In this document: positions 1-7,227 of the stretch, one piece after another | Numbering within the stretch: position 1 is the first letter of the stretch | Layout of the letters: every line of letters starts with the position of its first letter | From: Streptosporangiaceae bacterium | GTDB lineage: Bacteria; Actinomycetota; Actinomycetes; Streptosporangiales; Streptosporangiaceae | Reading direction: 5' to 3' | NCBI GenBank assembly: GCA_025964695.1 | Contig: JAOPYK010000040.1 | Coordinates: 1 to 64,000 of the forward strand | DNA length: 64,000 nt | Translations under genes and position numbers: made by a program | Notes under the pieces: model-generated | What the model saw: the letters and a program-made list of their open reading frames with translations, nothing else | Databases searched by the model: none | What the model was told of the DNA's origin: nothing

Positions 1-295
1 CCTGCGTGGTGCCGGGCAGGGGGTGGACGACCGCTCGTACGCCGGGCGAGGCGGGCAGCACGGCCGCCAGTTCGGCCAGCAGCACCTCGTCCAGGGCCCG
101 GGAACGGGCCAGCGCGCGGCCGTGCTCGCGGAACAGCAGGGTGGTCGCCGTCGCGGGGTCCTCGGCGAGCACCTCGTCCCAGCCCAGGTCGGCGAGCGCG
201 CCCGACAGCGAGGCCCTGGCGCGGTCACCCGCTCCGAGCAGCTCGCGCAGTGACTCCGACAGCAGTGCCCGGGTCTGCGCGTCCATCGTGGTCAT
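1..295 (-). CDS. Acyl-CoA dehydrogenase family subunit, N-terminal part (runs off the left edge)
   Basis: Only the first 98 codons are inside the window. The ATG overlaps the stop of the upstream acyl-CoA dehydrogenase as ATGA, and GAAGGAGG lies just upstream, so the start is well supported and translation is probably coupled. The visible residues form a Leu/Ala-rich helical N-terminus (ALLSESLRELLGAG, then LLFREHGRALARSRALDEVL) like the N-terminal helical domain of the non-classical subunit of actinobacterial heteromeric acyl-CoA dehydrogenases. No FAD or catalytic motif is visible because that part is off the edge. The identification rests mostly on the overlap with a clear dehydrogenase and on a similar pair at 21217-23462. 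Confidence 0.65.
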   Translation of the reverse strand, partial: MTTMDAQTRALLSESLRELLGAGDRARASLSGALADLGWDEVLAEDPATATTLLFREHGRALARSRALDEVLLAELAAVLPASPGVRAVVHPLPGTTQ

Positions 296-1470
296 GGTCG
301 TCGTCCCTCCTTCGGCAGTCCGAGCACACGGTCGGCGAGGATGCCGCGCTGCACCTCGGCGGAGCCGCCCATGATCGTGGCGGCCCGGCTGTACCACCAG
401 TCGGCCCGCCACTCGTCGAGGTCGCCGCCATCGCCCACCTCGACCTGGGGAGAGAGCAGATCGCGGGCGGCGTCGTACAGGTTCTGCTCCGCGGTCGCCA
501 GCAGCACCTTGTCCGCACTTGCCTCCGGGCCCACGGTGTCACCGCCGGCCAGGCGCCCGACGGTCTGCGCGCTCCGGCAACGCAGCGCGATGACGTCGAG
601 GTAGATCTGGCCGATCCGTCGTACGGCGCCGTCCGGGCGCCTGCCGGGGCGCGCGATCTGGTCGCGCAGTGCCCGCAGCCGCTGTAGCAGCACGGTGGAG
701 GCCAACCAGGCGTACATCCCGCGCTCCCACTGCAGCAGGTACATCGCCACCGTCCAGCCCTGCCCCTCGGCACCGACGAGGCGGGACGCGGGCACCAGCG
801 CTCCGTCGAAGAAGATCTCGGCCAGTTCGCGGCGGCCGCTCGCCAGCGCGATCGGCCGCACGGTGACGCCGGGAGTGTCCGTGTCGACGGCGAGCATGCT
901 CAGCCCCCGGTGCCGGCTCTCCGCAGTGCCGGTGCGGACCAGGCAGAACAGCCGGTGCGCCGTCGCGCCGTGGCTGGTCCAGATCTTCTGCCCGCTGATC
1001 ACATAGTGCTCACCGGTCCGCTCGGCCCGGCACCGCAGCGACGCCAGGTCGCTGCCGGACTCGGGTTCGGAGAAGCCCTGTCCCCACCATTCGTCCCCGC
1101 GCAGGTAGGCCGGCAGGAACCGTGTGGCGAGCGCGGGCGCGAACCGTACCGCCGCCGGGCCGAGGGTCTCCAGCATCAGATGCTGCTCGGGCACCGGGAG
1201 GTCACGCGCGGTGAGCTCGTCGAAGTAGACCGCACGATGGCGCTCGTCACCGCCCAGGCCGCCCACGCTCTCCGGCCAGCCGTAGCGGTTCCAGCCCGCC
1301 TCGTTGAGCAGCCGCATCAGCGCGGCGTGCTCGGTGAGCTTGTCCTCGACCGTTGGGTGGTGGGCTCTCCGCCAGCGGCCGAGGCCCGGATGTCCGTCGA
1401 GGAACGCGCCCAGCCCCTCGCGATAGTCCGCGATGCCGCCCGGGGCACCGGGCGTTCCGTCCGATCGCAT
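292..1470 (-). CDS. Acyl-CoA dehydrogenase (FadE family)
   Basis: A 392-residue flavoprotein expected to take two hydrogens from an acyl-CoA alpha-beta bond in the cytoplasm. It has the family motif GFSEPESGSD (about residues 132-141), the KIWTSHG segment (about 162-168) that lines the flavin, and the C-terminal GGSAEVQRGI with the catalytic-type glutamate near residue 372. The ATG at 1470 was chosen because GAGAAGAGAG precedes it; the reading frame stays open further upstream, but that stretch does not look like dehydrogenase. The stop overlaps the next dehydrogenase subunit by four bases, so the two probably form one enzyme. Transcription likely starts in the AT-rich gap shared with the divergent gene at 1630. 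Confidence 0.92.
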   Translation of the reverse strand: MRSDGTPGAPGGIADYREGLGAFLDGHPGLGRWRRAHHPTVEDKLTEHAALMRLLNEAGWNRYGWPESVGGLGGDERHRAVYFDELTARDLPVPEQHLMLETLGPAAVRFAPALATRFLPAYLRGDEWWGQGFSEPESGSDLASLRCRAERTGEHYVISGQKIWTSHGATAHRLFCLVRTGTAESRHRGLSMLAVDTDTPGVTVRPIALASGRRELAEIFFDGALVPASRLVGAEGQGWTVAMYLLQWERGMYAWLASTVLLQRLRALRDQIARPGRRPDGAVRRIGQIYLDVIALRCRSAQTVGRLAGGDTVGPEASADKVLLATAEQNLYDAARDLLSPQVEVGDGGDLDEWRADWWYSRAATIMGGSAEVQRGILADRVLGLPKEGRRP

Positions 1471-1508
1471 GCTCACGCTCTCTTCTCGCCGGTGCGCTCG
1501 GGATAATG

Positions 1509-1526
1509 AGCTAAATAGATATATGG
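1509..1526. promoter_or_regulatory. AT-rich regulatory island (putative operator of the acyl-CoA island)
   Basis: AGCTAAATAGATATATGG lies between the divergent genes at 1470 and 1630 in otherwise GC-rich DNA. The half AGCTAAA is shared exactly with 23546 and, with one change, with 28916. Function as an operator is inferred from recurrence, not shown. Confidence 0.45.
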
Positions 1527-1629
1527 TATGACTGGCGTCAACACCTCCTGAAACCGGAGGTCGAAGCGGAAATCGGGACCGGAGCCGGTCATGGGGCCGT
1601 CGCCGGTCCGGACTGGTAAGGAGCGTGGG

Positions 1630-1941
1630 ATGAACCTGAAGCCGGGAACGCGGTTGCGCAGCCAGGTCGACACGACGGAGGTGATCGTCGTCCGGCCGCC
1701 GGCCGGGGCGGGGGTCGTCGGCAGCGGCGGTCACCCGATGGTCGGCCTGGACGTGGAGGTCGGCTCGGGCCTGTCGCCTGCCGACGGCGCGGGAGAGGCC
1801 CCGCAGCTCGGCAAGCGTTACACGGCGCCGCACGACGAGGGCCTCGAGGTGCTCGTCACCAAACCCGGTTCGGCCGGTCTCGATCTGGACGGCACCGCGC
1901 TCGTCGTCAAGCAGGCCAAGCCTCTGCCCGCCAGCGACTGA
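1630..1941 (+). CDS. Small conserved-looking protein of unknown function
   Basis: A 103-residue acidic protein. AAGGAGCGTGGG precedes the ATG at 1630 and fixes the start; an in-frame start at 1591 lacks a good ribosome site. The N-terminal half has beta-strand-like stretches (TTEVIVVRPP, HPMVGLDVEV) and the C-terminal half another (GLDLDGTALVVKQAKPLP). No signal peptide, membrane segment or cysteines are seen. Codon use matches the neighbours. I do not recognise the family firmly. It is divergent from the dehydrogenase pair and shares the AT-rich promoter gap with it, so it probably belongs to the same regulon, perhaps as an accessory or binding protein. Confidence 0.7.
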   Translation: MNLKPGTRLRSQVDTTEVIVVRPPAGAGVVGSGGHPMVGLDVEVGSGLSPADGAGEAPQLGKRYTAPHDEGLEVLVTKPGSAGLDLDGTALVVKQAKPLPASD

Positions 1942-2038
1942 GGATCGCCGGCCCCTCTTGTGAGCCATCACTCAGTGAAGTAAATTCAGTTTAATCAGTT
2001 AGCGCTTTCTGAGGATCGAGGGCGCCCGAGGAGGACCC

Positions 2039-3196
2039 ATGCCGTTGCAACCGTGGATGAAGCTGGTCTCTGTCGACGACCACCTCATCGAACACCCCCG
2101 GGTCTGGCACGACCGGCTGTCCGCCGCGGACCGGGAGGCCGGACCACGCATCGTCGAGACGCCGCGCGACGGTCTGCCGTCGATCCAGTCATGGCGGTAC
2201 GAGGGCCGCGACTACCCCTACATCGGGCTCAACGCCGTGGCCGGGAAGCGGCCGGAGGAGTACGGCATCGAGCCGGTGCGATACGACGACATGATCCCGG
2301 GATGCTTCGATCCGAAGGCCCGGCTGGCCGACATGGATCTCGACGGCGTGCACGCCATGCTGTGCTTCCCGTCCTTCCCCCGGTTCGCCGGAGCCATCTT
2401 CCTCGAAGGCGAGGACAAGGGGCTGTCGCTGCGCTGCGTGCAGGCCTACAACGATTTCGTGCTCGACGAGTGGTGCGCCACCGATCCGGCCCGGTTCATC
2501 CCGGTGGTCATCCTGCCGCTGTGGGACGCGAAACTGGCCGCCCAGGAGATCTACCGGACCGCGGCCAAGGGCGCCAAGGCGATCACCTTCCCGGACATGG
2601 TGCACGCACTGGGACTGCCTTCGCTGCACACCGACTACTGGGAGCCGGTGCTGTCGGCGGCCGAGGAGACCGGCATGCCGCTCTGCATGCACTTCGGCAG
2701 CGGTGGATTCCCTCCCCAGATCGCTCCGGAGGCCCCGTTCGCGGTGACGATCACGCTGTTCGGGACGAACTCGATGCACTCCACCGCCGACCTGCTGTTC
2801 TCACCGGTGTTCCACCGGCATCCGAAGCTCAAGGTGGCGCTGTCGGAAGGCGGGATCGGCTGGATCCCCTACTTCCTCGAGCGCTGTGACTACGTCTGGA
2901 AGAAGCACCGCTACTACCAGAACGTCAACCAGGAGGCCGTGCCCTCCGACCTGTTCCGCAAGCACATCTACGGCTGCTTCATCGAGGACGCGTCCGGGGT
3001 GAACAACCGCTACGACATCGGCATCGACAACATCACCTGGGAGTGCGACTACCCGCACTCGGACTCCTTCTGGCCGGAGAGCCGCAAGCGGGCCGCGGAG
3101 GTGCTGGCCGAGGTCCCGGACGAGGAGGCGCACAAGATCGTCGAGCTCAACGCCCGGCGCGTGTACAACTTCCCCGACGTGGTGCCGACGGCCTGA
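2039..3196 (+). CDS. Metal-dependent amidohydrolase (amidohydrolase 2 family)
   Basis: A 385-residue TIM-barrel protein of the amidohydrolase-2 type, whose members hydrolyse or decarboxylate ring and acyl substrates using one bound metal. Visible metal-site motifs are VDDH at residues 12-15, MHFG with His218, SEGG at 269-272 and the strand-8 motif CDYPHSD at 336-342 with Asp337. GGAGGA is just upstream of the ATG. The AT-rich stretch 1974-2003 (AGTAAATTCAGTTTAATC core) is the likely promoter/operator. It opens a plus-strand run of four genes (amidohydrolase, small protein, dehydrogenase, isochorismatase-like). A ring-opening or decarboxylating role within the CoA pathway is inference; the second family member at 24629 has the same strand-8 motif type. 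Confidence 0.88.
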   Translation: MPLQPWMKLVSVDDHLIEHPRVWHDRLSAADREAGPRIVETPRDGLPSIQSWRYEGRDYPYIGLNAVAGKRPEEYGIEPVRYDDMIPGCFDPKARLADMDLDGVHAMLCFPSFPRFAGAIFLEGEDKGLSLRCVQAYNDFVLDEWCATDPARFIPVVILPLWDAKLAAQEIYRTAAKGAKAITFPDMVHALGLPSLHTDYWEPVLSAAEETGMPLCMHFGSGGFPPQIAPEAPFAVTITLFGTNSMHSTADLLFSPVFHRHPKLKVALSEGGIGWIPYFLERCDYVWKKHRYYQNVNQEAVPSDLFRKHIYGCFIEDASGVNNRYDIGIDNITWECDYPHSDSFWPESRKRAAEVLAEVPDEEAHKIVELNARRVYNFPDVVPTA

Positions 3197-3208
3197 GCGG
3201 AGACGGAC

Positions 3209-3436
3209 ATGGCTGAGCCGCGGATCGAGCAGCTTCCGCAGGACGACTGGTTCGATCAGGACCTGCTGACCAGGGACGAGGCGGCGGGCCGCCTGGCCGA
3301 GAAGATCGCTGAGATCACCGGGCGGCTGGCGGAGCTGGGCGAGGCGGGTGGTGCGGTCGACGCAGAGCCGGAGACCGCCGAGCTCCACCGGCGGCTGGCC
3401 GCTCTGCAGAACGCGCACGACGCGCTGGTGAACTGA
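3209..3436 (+). CDS. Small helical protein of unknown function
   Basis: A 75-residue acidic protein that follows the amidohydrolase by 12 bases, with GGAGACGG before its ATG. It begins with a W/D-rich segment (QLPQDDWFDQDLLTR) and is then almost all predicted helix with heptad-like Leu/Ala spacing (AEKIAEITGRLAELGE, then ETAELHRRLAALQNAHDAL), which suggests a short coiled coil. There are no cysteines, signal or membrane segment. Tight spacing in a clear operon and normal codon bias make it a real gene. I do not recognise the family. A partner or stability factor for the amidohydrolase or the following dehydrogenase is possible. Confidence 0.72.
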   Translation: MAEPRIEQLPQDDWFDQDLLTRDEAAGRLAEKIAEITGRLAELGEAGGAVDAEPETAELHRRLAALQNAHDALVN

Positions 3437-3513
3437 CACCGGCCACCCTGACCGGCCCGGCACCGGCCGGGATGAGTTCGCCGAGCCGACATCCCTGGCA
3501 GTCCGGAGGCCGG

Positions 3514-4701
3514 ATGGACTTCACGTTGAGCGACGAGCAGCGGGAGCTGCGGCGGACCGTCCGTTCCTTCCTCGATCGCAGGTCCCCGGAGGCCGAGGTC
3601 CGCCGTCTCATGGCGGATGAAGGCGGCCATGACGCCGCGACCTGGCGGCTGATGGCCGGCCAGCTCGGCCTGCACGGCCTCGCGCTGCCCGAGGAGTACG
3701 GGGGCGGCGGCTGCGGCATGGTAGAGCTCGGCGTGGTCCTCGAGGAGATGGGACGCGCCCTGCTGTGCGGTCCGTTCTTCTCCACGGTGGTGCTCGCGGC
3801 GACCACCCTGCTGTTCGTCGACGACCGGGAGGCTGCCGAGGACCTGCTGCCCGGGATCGCCTCCGGAGAGACGGTGGCGACACTGGCGCTCATCGAGGAC
3901 TCCGGGAGCTGGGACGAGACCGGGATCGCGCTCACGGCCGAGCGGTCGGCCGCCGGGTGGCTGCTGAGTGGCCGGAAGAACTACGTGCCCGATGGGCATC
4001 TGGCCGACGTGATCCTCGTGGCGGCCCGTACCGGCGCCGGGGTGAGCCTGTTCGCCGTGGACGGCGCGGCCGCAGGGCTGACGCGGGAACCGCTGCGGAC
4101 CCTGGACCTGACCCGCAAGCAGGCTCTCCTGGAGTACCGGAGCGTGCCGGCGCGGCTGGTGGGGGAGGAGGGCACGGCCTGGCCGGCCCTGCGGAAGGCC
4201 CTCGACGTCGCCGCGATCGCCCTCGCGGCGGAACAGGTCGGCGGGGCCGCCGCGGTGCTGGACATGGCGGTCGGCCATGCGAAGACGCGCGTGCAGTTCG
4301 GCCGGCCGATCGGTTCATTCCAGGCCATCAAGCACAGGTGCGCCGACATGGTGGTCGCCATCGAGTCCGCGCGGGCCACGGCCCACTACGCCCTGTGGGC
4401 GGCCGCCACGGGCGCCGCCGATCTGCCGCTCGTCGCCGCTACCGCGAAGGCGTACTGCTCACAGGTGTTCACCCGGTGCGCGGAGGCGAACGTGCAGATC
4501 CATGGTGGCATCGGCTTCACGTGGGAGCACCCGGCACATCTGTATCTCAAACGGGCGAAGAGCTCAGAGGTGTTCCTCGGCTCCCCGTCCCGGCACCGTG
4601 AGGCACTGGCGCGGCACGCCGGTTTCCACCCGCACGCAGGGCAGGAGCACCTGCCCACCCCACCCACCACGAACACCCCGAACATCAGGAGCGTCCCTTG
4701 A
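3514..4701 (+). CDS. Acyl-CoA dehydrogenase (FadE family, 395 aa)
   Basis: The ATG at 3514 (MDFTLSDEQRELRRTV, a classic dehydrogenase N-terminus) follows GGAGG by eight bases; the in-frame start at 3472 adds a non-homologous tail. The C-terminal helical domain has RVQFGRPIGSFQAIKH, and VQIHGGIGFTWE, which is the flavin-contacting HGG motif of this family. The end (KRAKSSEVFLGSPSRHRE) lacks the classical GGxxE motif, as in the shorter subunit type of actinobacterial heteromeric dehydrogenases. No partner overlaps it, so it may pair with another island subunit or work alone. The stop overlaps the TTG start of the next gene. Substrate unknown. Confidence 0.9.
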   Translation: MDFTLSDEQRELRRTVRSFLDRRSPEAEVRRLMADEGGHDAATWRLMAGQLGLHGLALPEEYGGGGCGMVELGVVLEEMGRALLCGPFFSTVVLAATTLLFVDDREAAEDLLPGIASGETVATLALIEDSGSWDETGIALTAERSAAGWLLSGRKNYVPDGHLADVILVAARTGAGVSLFAVDGAAAGLTREPLRTLDLTRKQALLEYRSVPARLVGEEGTAWPALRKALDVAAIALAAEQVGGAAAVLDMAVGHAKTRVQFGRPIGSFQAIKHRCADMVVAIESARATAHYALWAAATGAADLPLVAATAKAYCSQVFTRCAEANVQIHGGIGFTWEHPAHLYLKRAKSSEVFLGSPSRHREALARHAGFHPHAGQEHLPTPPTTNTPNIRSVP

Positions 4702-5351
4702 CGATGACACCCGCCGCCTTCGCCGAGCTGGTCGCACCGGCGCACACCGCCGTCCTCACCATGGAGCTGCAACGCGGGATCAGTGGTGATCTGGCCCACC
4801 TGCCAGAGCTGGGGAAGGCCGCACGCGAAAGCGGCGCGATCACGGCGGCCGGGCGGCTCTGCGAGCACGCCAGGCAGGCCGGTGTACGGGTCGTGCACTG
4901 CACGATGGAGCAGCGTCCGGACGGGGCGGGTTACGCGGCCAACGCGCGGCTCCTCGCGATGTGGAACAAGATCCGGACCGAGGCGGGCCGCCGGGGCATC
5001 GAGGCCGGCAGCCCGGAGGCCGAGCTGCTGCCCGAGCTAGCGCAGGCCGAACAGGACATCGTCGTGCCGAGGAGCAGTGGGCTGACGCCGTTCATGCTCA
5101 CCGGGCTGGACCAGATCCTGCGCAATCTGGCAGTCCGCACCGTCGTGGTAGTCGGTGTCTCGGCCAACATCGGGGTGACCGGACTGGTGATCGAGGCGGT
5201 CAACCGCGGTTACGACGTGGTCCTTGCACGTGACGCGGTGGCGGGCGTGCCGGCCGACTACGCCGACTCCGTCATCGACCTCTCGCTCTCGCTGCTCGCC
5301 AGGGTCGTCACGACGGCCGAGGTGGCCGGAGCCTGGCGTTCTGCCCGGTGA
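4698..5351 (+). CDS. Isochorismatase-like hydrolase with replaced catalytic residues
   Basis: A 217-residue alpha/beta protein of the isochorismatase/cysteine-hydrolase superfamily. The TTG at 4698 overlaps the upstream TGA (TTGA) and follows AGGAGCG by five bases; ATG 4704 is an alternative. The fold signature is clear (VVVGVSANIGVTGLVIEA, then GYDVVLARDAVAG). The catalytic triad positions are changed: the usual Asp of the DMQ motif is Glu23 (TMELQ), the usual Lys is Arg125 (VVPRSSG) and the usual Cys is Gly159 (NIGV). A Gly at the Cys position is known in true isochorismatases such as EntB, but the other two changes are unusual. It is either a diverged hydrolase, for instance acting on an enol ether or amide of the pathway, or a non-catalytic member. 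Confidence 0.85.
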   Translation: MTMTPAAFAELVAPAHTAVLTMELQRGISGDLAHLPELGKAARESGAITAAGRLCEHARQAGVRVVHCTMEQRPDGAGYAANARLLAMWNKIRTEAGRRGIEAGSPEAELLPELAQAEQDIVVPRSSGLTPFMLTGLDQILRNLAVRTVVVVGVSANIGVTGLVIEAVNRGYDVVLARDAVAGVPADYADSVIDLSLSLLARVVTTAEVAGAWRSAR

Positions 5352-5364
5352 GCCGCGCCGAGCG

Positions 5365-6171
5365 TCAGTCGAGCAGGTCGAGCACGGTCTTGCCGCCCGC
5401 CGCGTTCACCGCGTCGTCGGCGGCGGTGATGTGCAGTGCCCAGAGCCGCTCGGCCTCGTCGGCCTCGCCCGCCTCGATGAGGTCGACCAGCTTGGCGTGG
5501 GTCCGGTGGGCCTTGCGGGACTGCGCCTTGCGGACGGCGGAGTCCGGATCGGCGGCCAGATGAGAGGCGTTGGCCCGGTCGACGATGTAGCGGAGCATCC
5601 TGCTGAGCAGGATGAGCGTCTGGTTGCCGGACAGCTCGACGAGCAGGGCGTGGAAGGCGTCCTGCGCGTCGACCAGGGTCATCGGGTCGTCCATCGCGGC
5701 CTTCTCGGCCGCGACCGCCTCGCGGAGCCGCGCGATGTCGGCCGCCGTGTGCCCGGCGGCGACCGCACGCACACAGGGCGGCTCGACGACGGCACTGGCA
5801 CGGTAGACGTCGGCCAGGGTCGCGCCGCGGTATTCGAGGATGAGTCCGGCGTAGCGGGCGGCGACGTCTGCGTCGGGCGCGGCGACCCTCGCACCCCCGT
5901 GCGCGCCACGCCTGACGTTGATCAGTCCCTCGGACTCGAGAACCCGGAAGGCCTCGCGCAGCGTCGGCCGGGAGACGCCGAACTGCTCCATCAGCAGTGT
6001 CTCGGACGGAAGCGCGTCGCCTGGCTTCAACTCCCCGCGGATGATCTGACGTCGCAGGGACCGGGAGATGAGCTCGGCGGTCTTGGGCACCCGAAGCTGG
6101 CGGCCCACGCGCAGACGATCCGCGACGGGTGCCACCGCACCCGGGTTCGCAGCCCGTGCCGCCTCCGCCAT
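5365..6171 (-). CDS. FadR-subfamily GntR transcriptional regulator
   Basis: A 268-residue protein with an N-terminal winged helix (ISRSLRRQIIRGELKPGD, LPSETLLMEQFGVSRPTLREAF) and a C-terminal all-helical FCD domain. The FCD domain keeps likely metal/ligand residues in DAQDAFH, RTHAKL and ALHI. The ATG at 6171 follows GGCGAGGAGAA; the frame is open to 6342, but the upstream part is low-complexity and lacks a ribosome site. FCD domains bind small carboxylates or acyl-CoAs, so this is the best candidate master regulator of the island. It is convergent with the isochorismatase-like gene and divergent from the DUF2889 gene; GTAAAAAGTTTAC sits about 100 bases upstream of its start, consistent with autoregulation. 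Confidence 0.92.
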   Translation of the reverse strand: MAEAARAANPGAVAPVADRLRVGRQLRVPKTAELISRSLRRQIIRGELKPGDALPSETLLMEQFGVSRPTLREAFRVLESEGLINVRRGAHGGARVAAPDADVAARYAGLILEYRGATLADVYRASAVVEPPCVRAVAAGHTAADIARLREAVAAEKAAMDDPMTLVDAQDAFHALLVELSGNQTLILLSRMLRYIVDRANASHLAADPDSAVRKAQSRKAHRTHAKLVDLIEAGEADEAERLWALHITAADDAVNAAGGKTVLDLLD

Positions 6172-6271
6172 CGGATTCTCCTCGCCTTTCGTGCTCCCGG
6201 CCGGATTGGCCGCCCGGGGCGTCACCTCGTGGCGGCTCGTCGCGCCGTGAGAGCCGACGGTCACCATTCGC

Positions 6272-6284
6272 GTAAAAAGTTTAC
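6272..6284. promoter_or_regulatory. Palindrome upstream of the GntR gene (putative operator)
   Basis: GTAAAAAGTTTAC has perfect 5-bp arms (GTAAA/TTTAC) around AAG. It lies between the divergent GntR and DUF2889 genes. A second AT island, AAGTTGAATGATATTTCTAT at about 6393-6412, lies nearer the DUF2889 gene. Operator role is inferred. Confidence 0.45.
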
Positions 6285-6435
6285 CAGGTGTGATGTTGCG
6301 TGCTCGGTGACCGATTGTCACACGTCCGGTGAGAGTACTCACACGGCCTCGCCCCTCCCGGATCGCGCGGGGCCTTGCGGCTGGGGAGCATCAAGTTGAA
6401 TGATATTTCTATATGTGCCAAGCAGGGAGGACGTC

Positions 6436-7137
6436 ATGAGCCCGGTGCCGGAAGATCACGTGGCAGGCGCGGGGCGGCGGCCCGCGGATTCGGCGGGCCG
6501 GCCCGTCTATCGCCGCAGTATCGGCGTCGAGTCGGTCATGGCTGATGACGATCACCTTCGCGTCACCGGTCATCTCCGCGACGAGCGGCCGCCCATGGAC
6601 GGGGACGGCCCGGAGCAGCCGATGGTCGTCCATGACATGAGCCTGTCCCTGACGGTGCGGATCGCCGACCTGGTGGTGGTGGACGTCGTCGCCGACATGT
6701 CGGCGTTCCCGCACACCGAGTGCCCGCTCATCACCTCCCGGTTCGCCCATCTGATCGGCGTGCCCGTCCGCCGGGGATTCTCCAGGGAACTGAACCGTCG
6801 GCTGGGCGGCGTGGCGGGCTGTTCTCATCTGGTGGAGATCGCCCGGTCCATCGCGCCCGTGGTGACGCAGAGCATGCTCAGCGGACGGGTGCCGATCCGG
6901 CGTGACCCGGCGGAGCCCGCGGAGCCGTCTCGGCTGCCGGTGGGCAGCTGCCACCTGTGGCAGCCCGACGGTGTCGCGGTGCGCAAGCTGGGCGCCGGAT
7001 GGATCCCGGGCACCGGGCCGCGCCCGGTGCCCCCGCTGCGCGTCTTCACCGCCGGGAAGAGGGCGGGAACGACCACCGGACCCCCCGCGGCGGATCCGGT
7101 CGTGAAGGCCGCCGGGCCGGAACGGCCGACCCCCTGA
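6436..7137 (+). CDS. DUF2889 domain protein
   Basis: A 233-residue protein. GGGAGG precedes the ATG at 6436; the in-frame start at 6400 lies in the AT-rich promoter. The core (VYRRSIGVESVM, RVTGHLRDERP, VVDVVADMSAFPHTECP, and GCSHLVEIARSIAPVVTQ) matches DUF2889, a family found beside acyl-CoA catabolic genes. The C-terminal 45 residues are Pro/Ala/Gly-rich and look disordered. There is no signal peptide. Its biochemical role is unknown; the conserved His/Cys/Glu in GCSHLVE could be a catalytic or metal site. It lies just upstream of the thiolase on the same strand and divergent from the GntR regulator. Confidence 0.8.
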   Translation: MSPVPEDHVAGAGRRPADSAGRPVYRRSIGVESVMADDDHLRVTGHLRDERPPMDGDGPEQPMVVHDMSLSLTVRIADLVVVDVVADMSAFPHTECPLITSRFAHLIGVPVRRGFSRELNRRLGGVAGCSHLVEIARSIAPVVTQSMLSGRVPIRRDPAEPAEPSRLPVGSCHLWQPDGVAVRKLGAGWIPGTGPRPVPPLRVFTAGKRAGTTTGPPAADPVVKAAGPERPTP

Positions 7138-7194
7138 TACCGGGGCGACCGGCCGCGGGCCGGCGTCCACCCACATCGCAGAAGGAAAGTTCCC

Positions 7195-7227
7195 ATGATC
7201 GATCACTCTGGAGCCGGACATGCCTGA
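7195..7227 (+). CDS. Possible 10-residue leader ORF overlapping the thiolase start
   Basis: A very strong ribosome site (AAGGAAAG) precedes an ATG at 7195 that encodes MIDHSGAGHA and stops at 7227, eight bases inside the thiolase gene. The thiolase has its own weaker GGAG six bases before its ATG at 7220. The small frame may simply load ribosomes for coupled translation. No homology can be judged at this length. Confidence 0.3.
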   Translation: MIDHSGAGHA

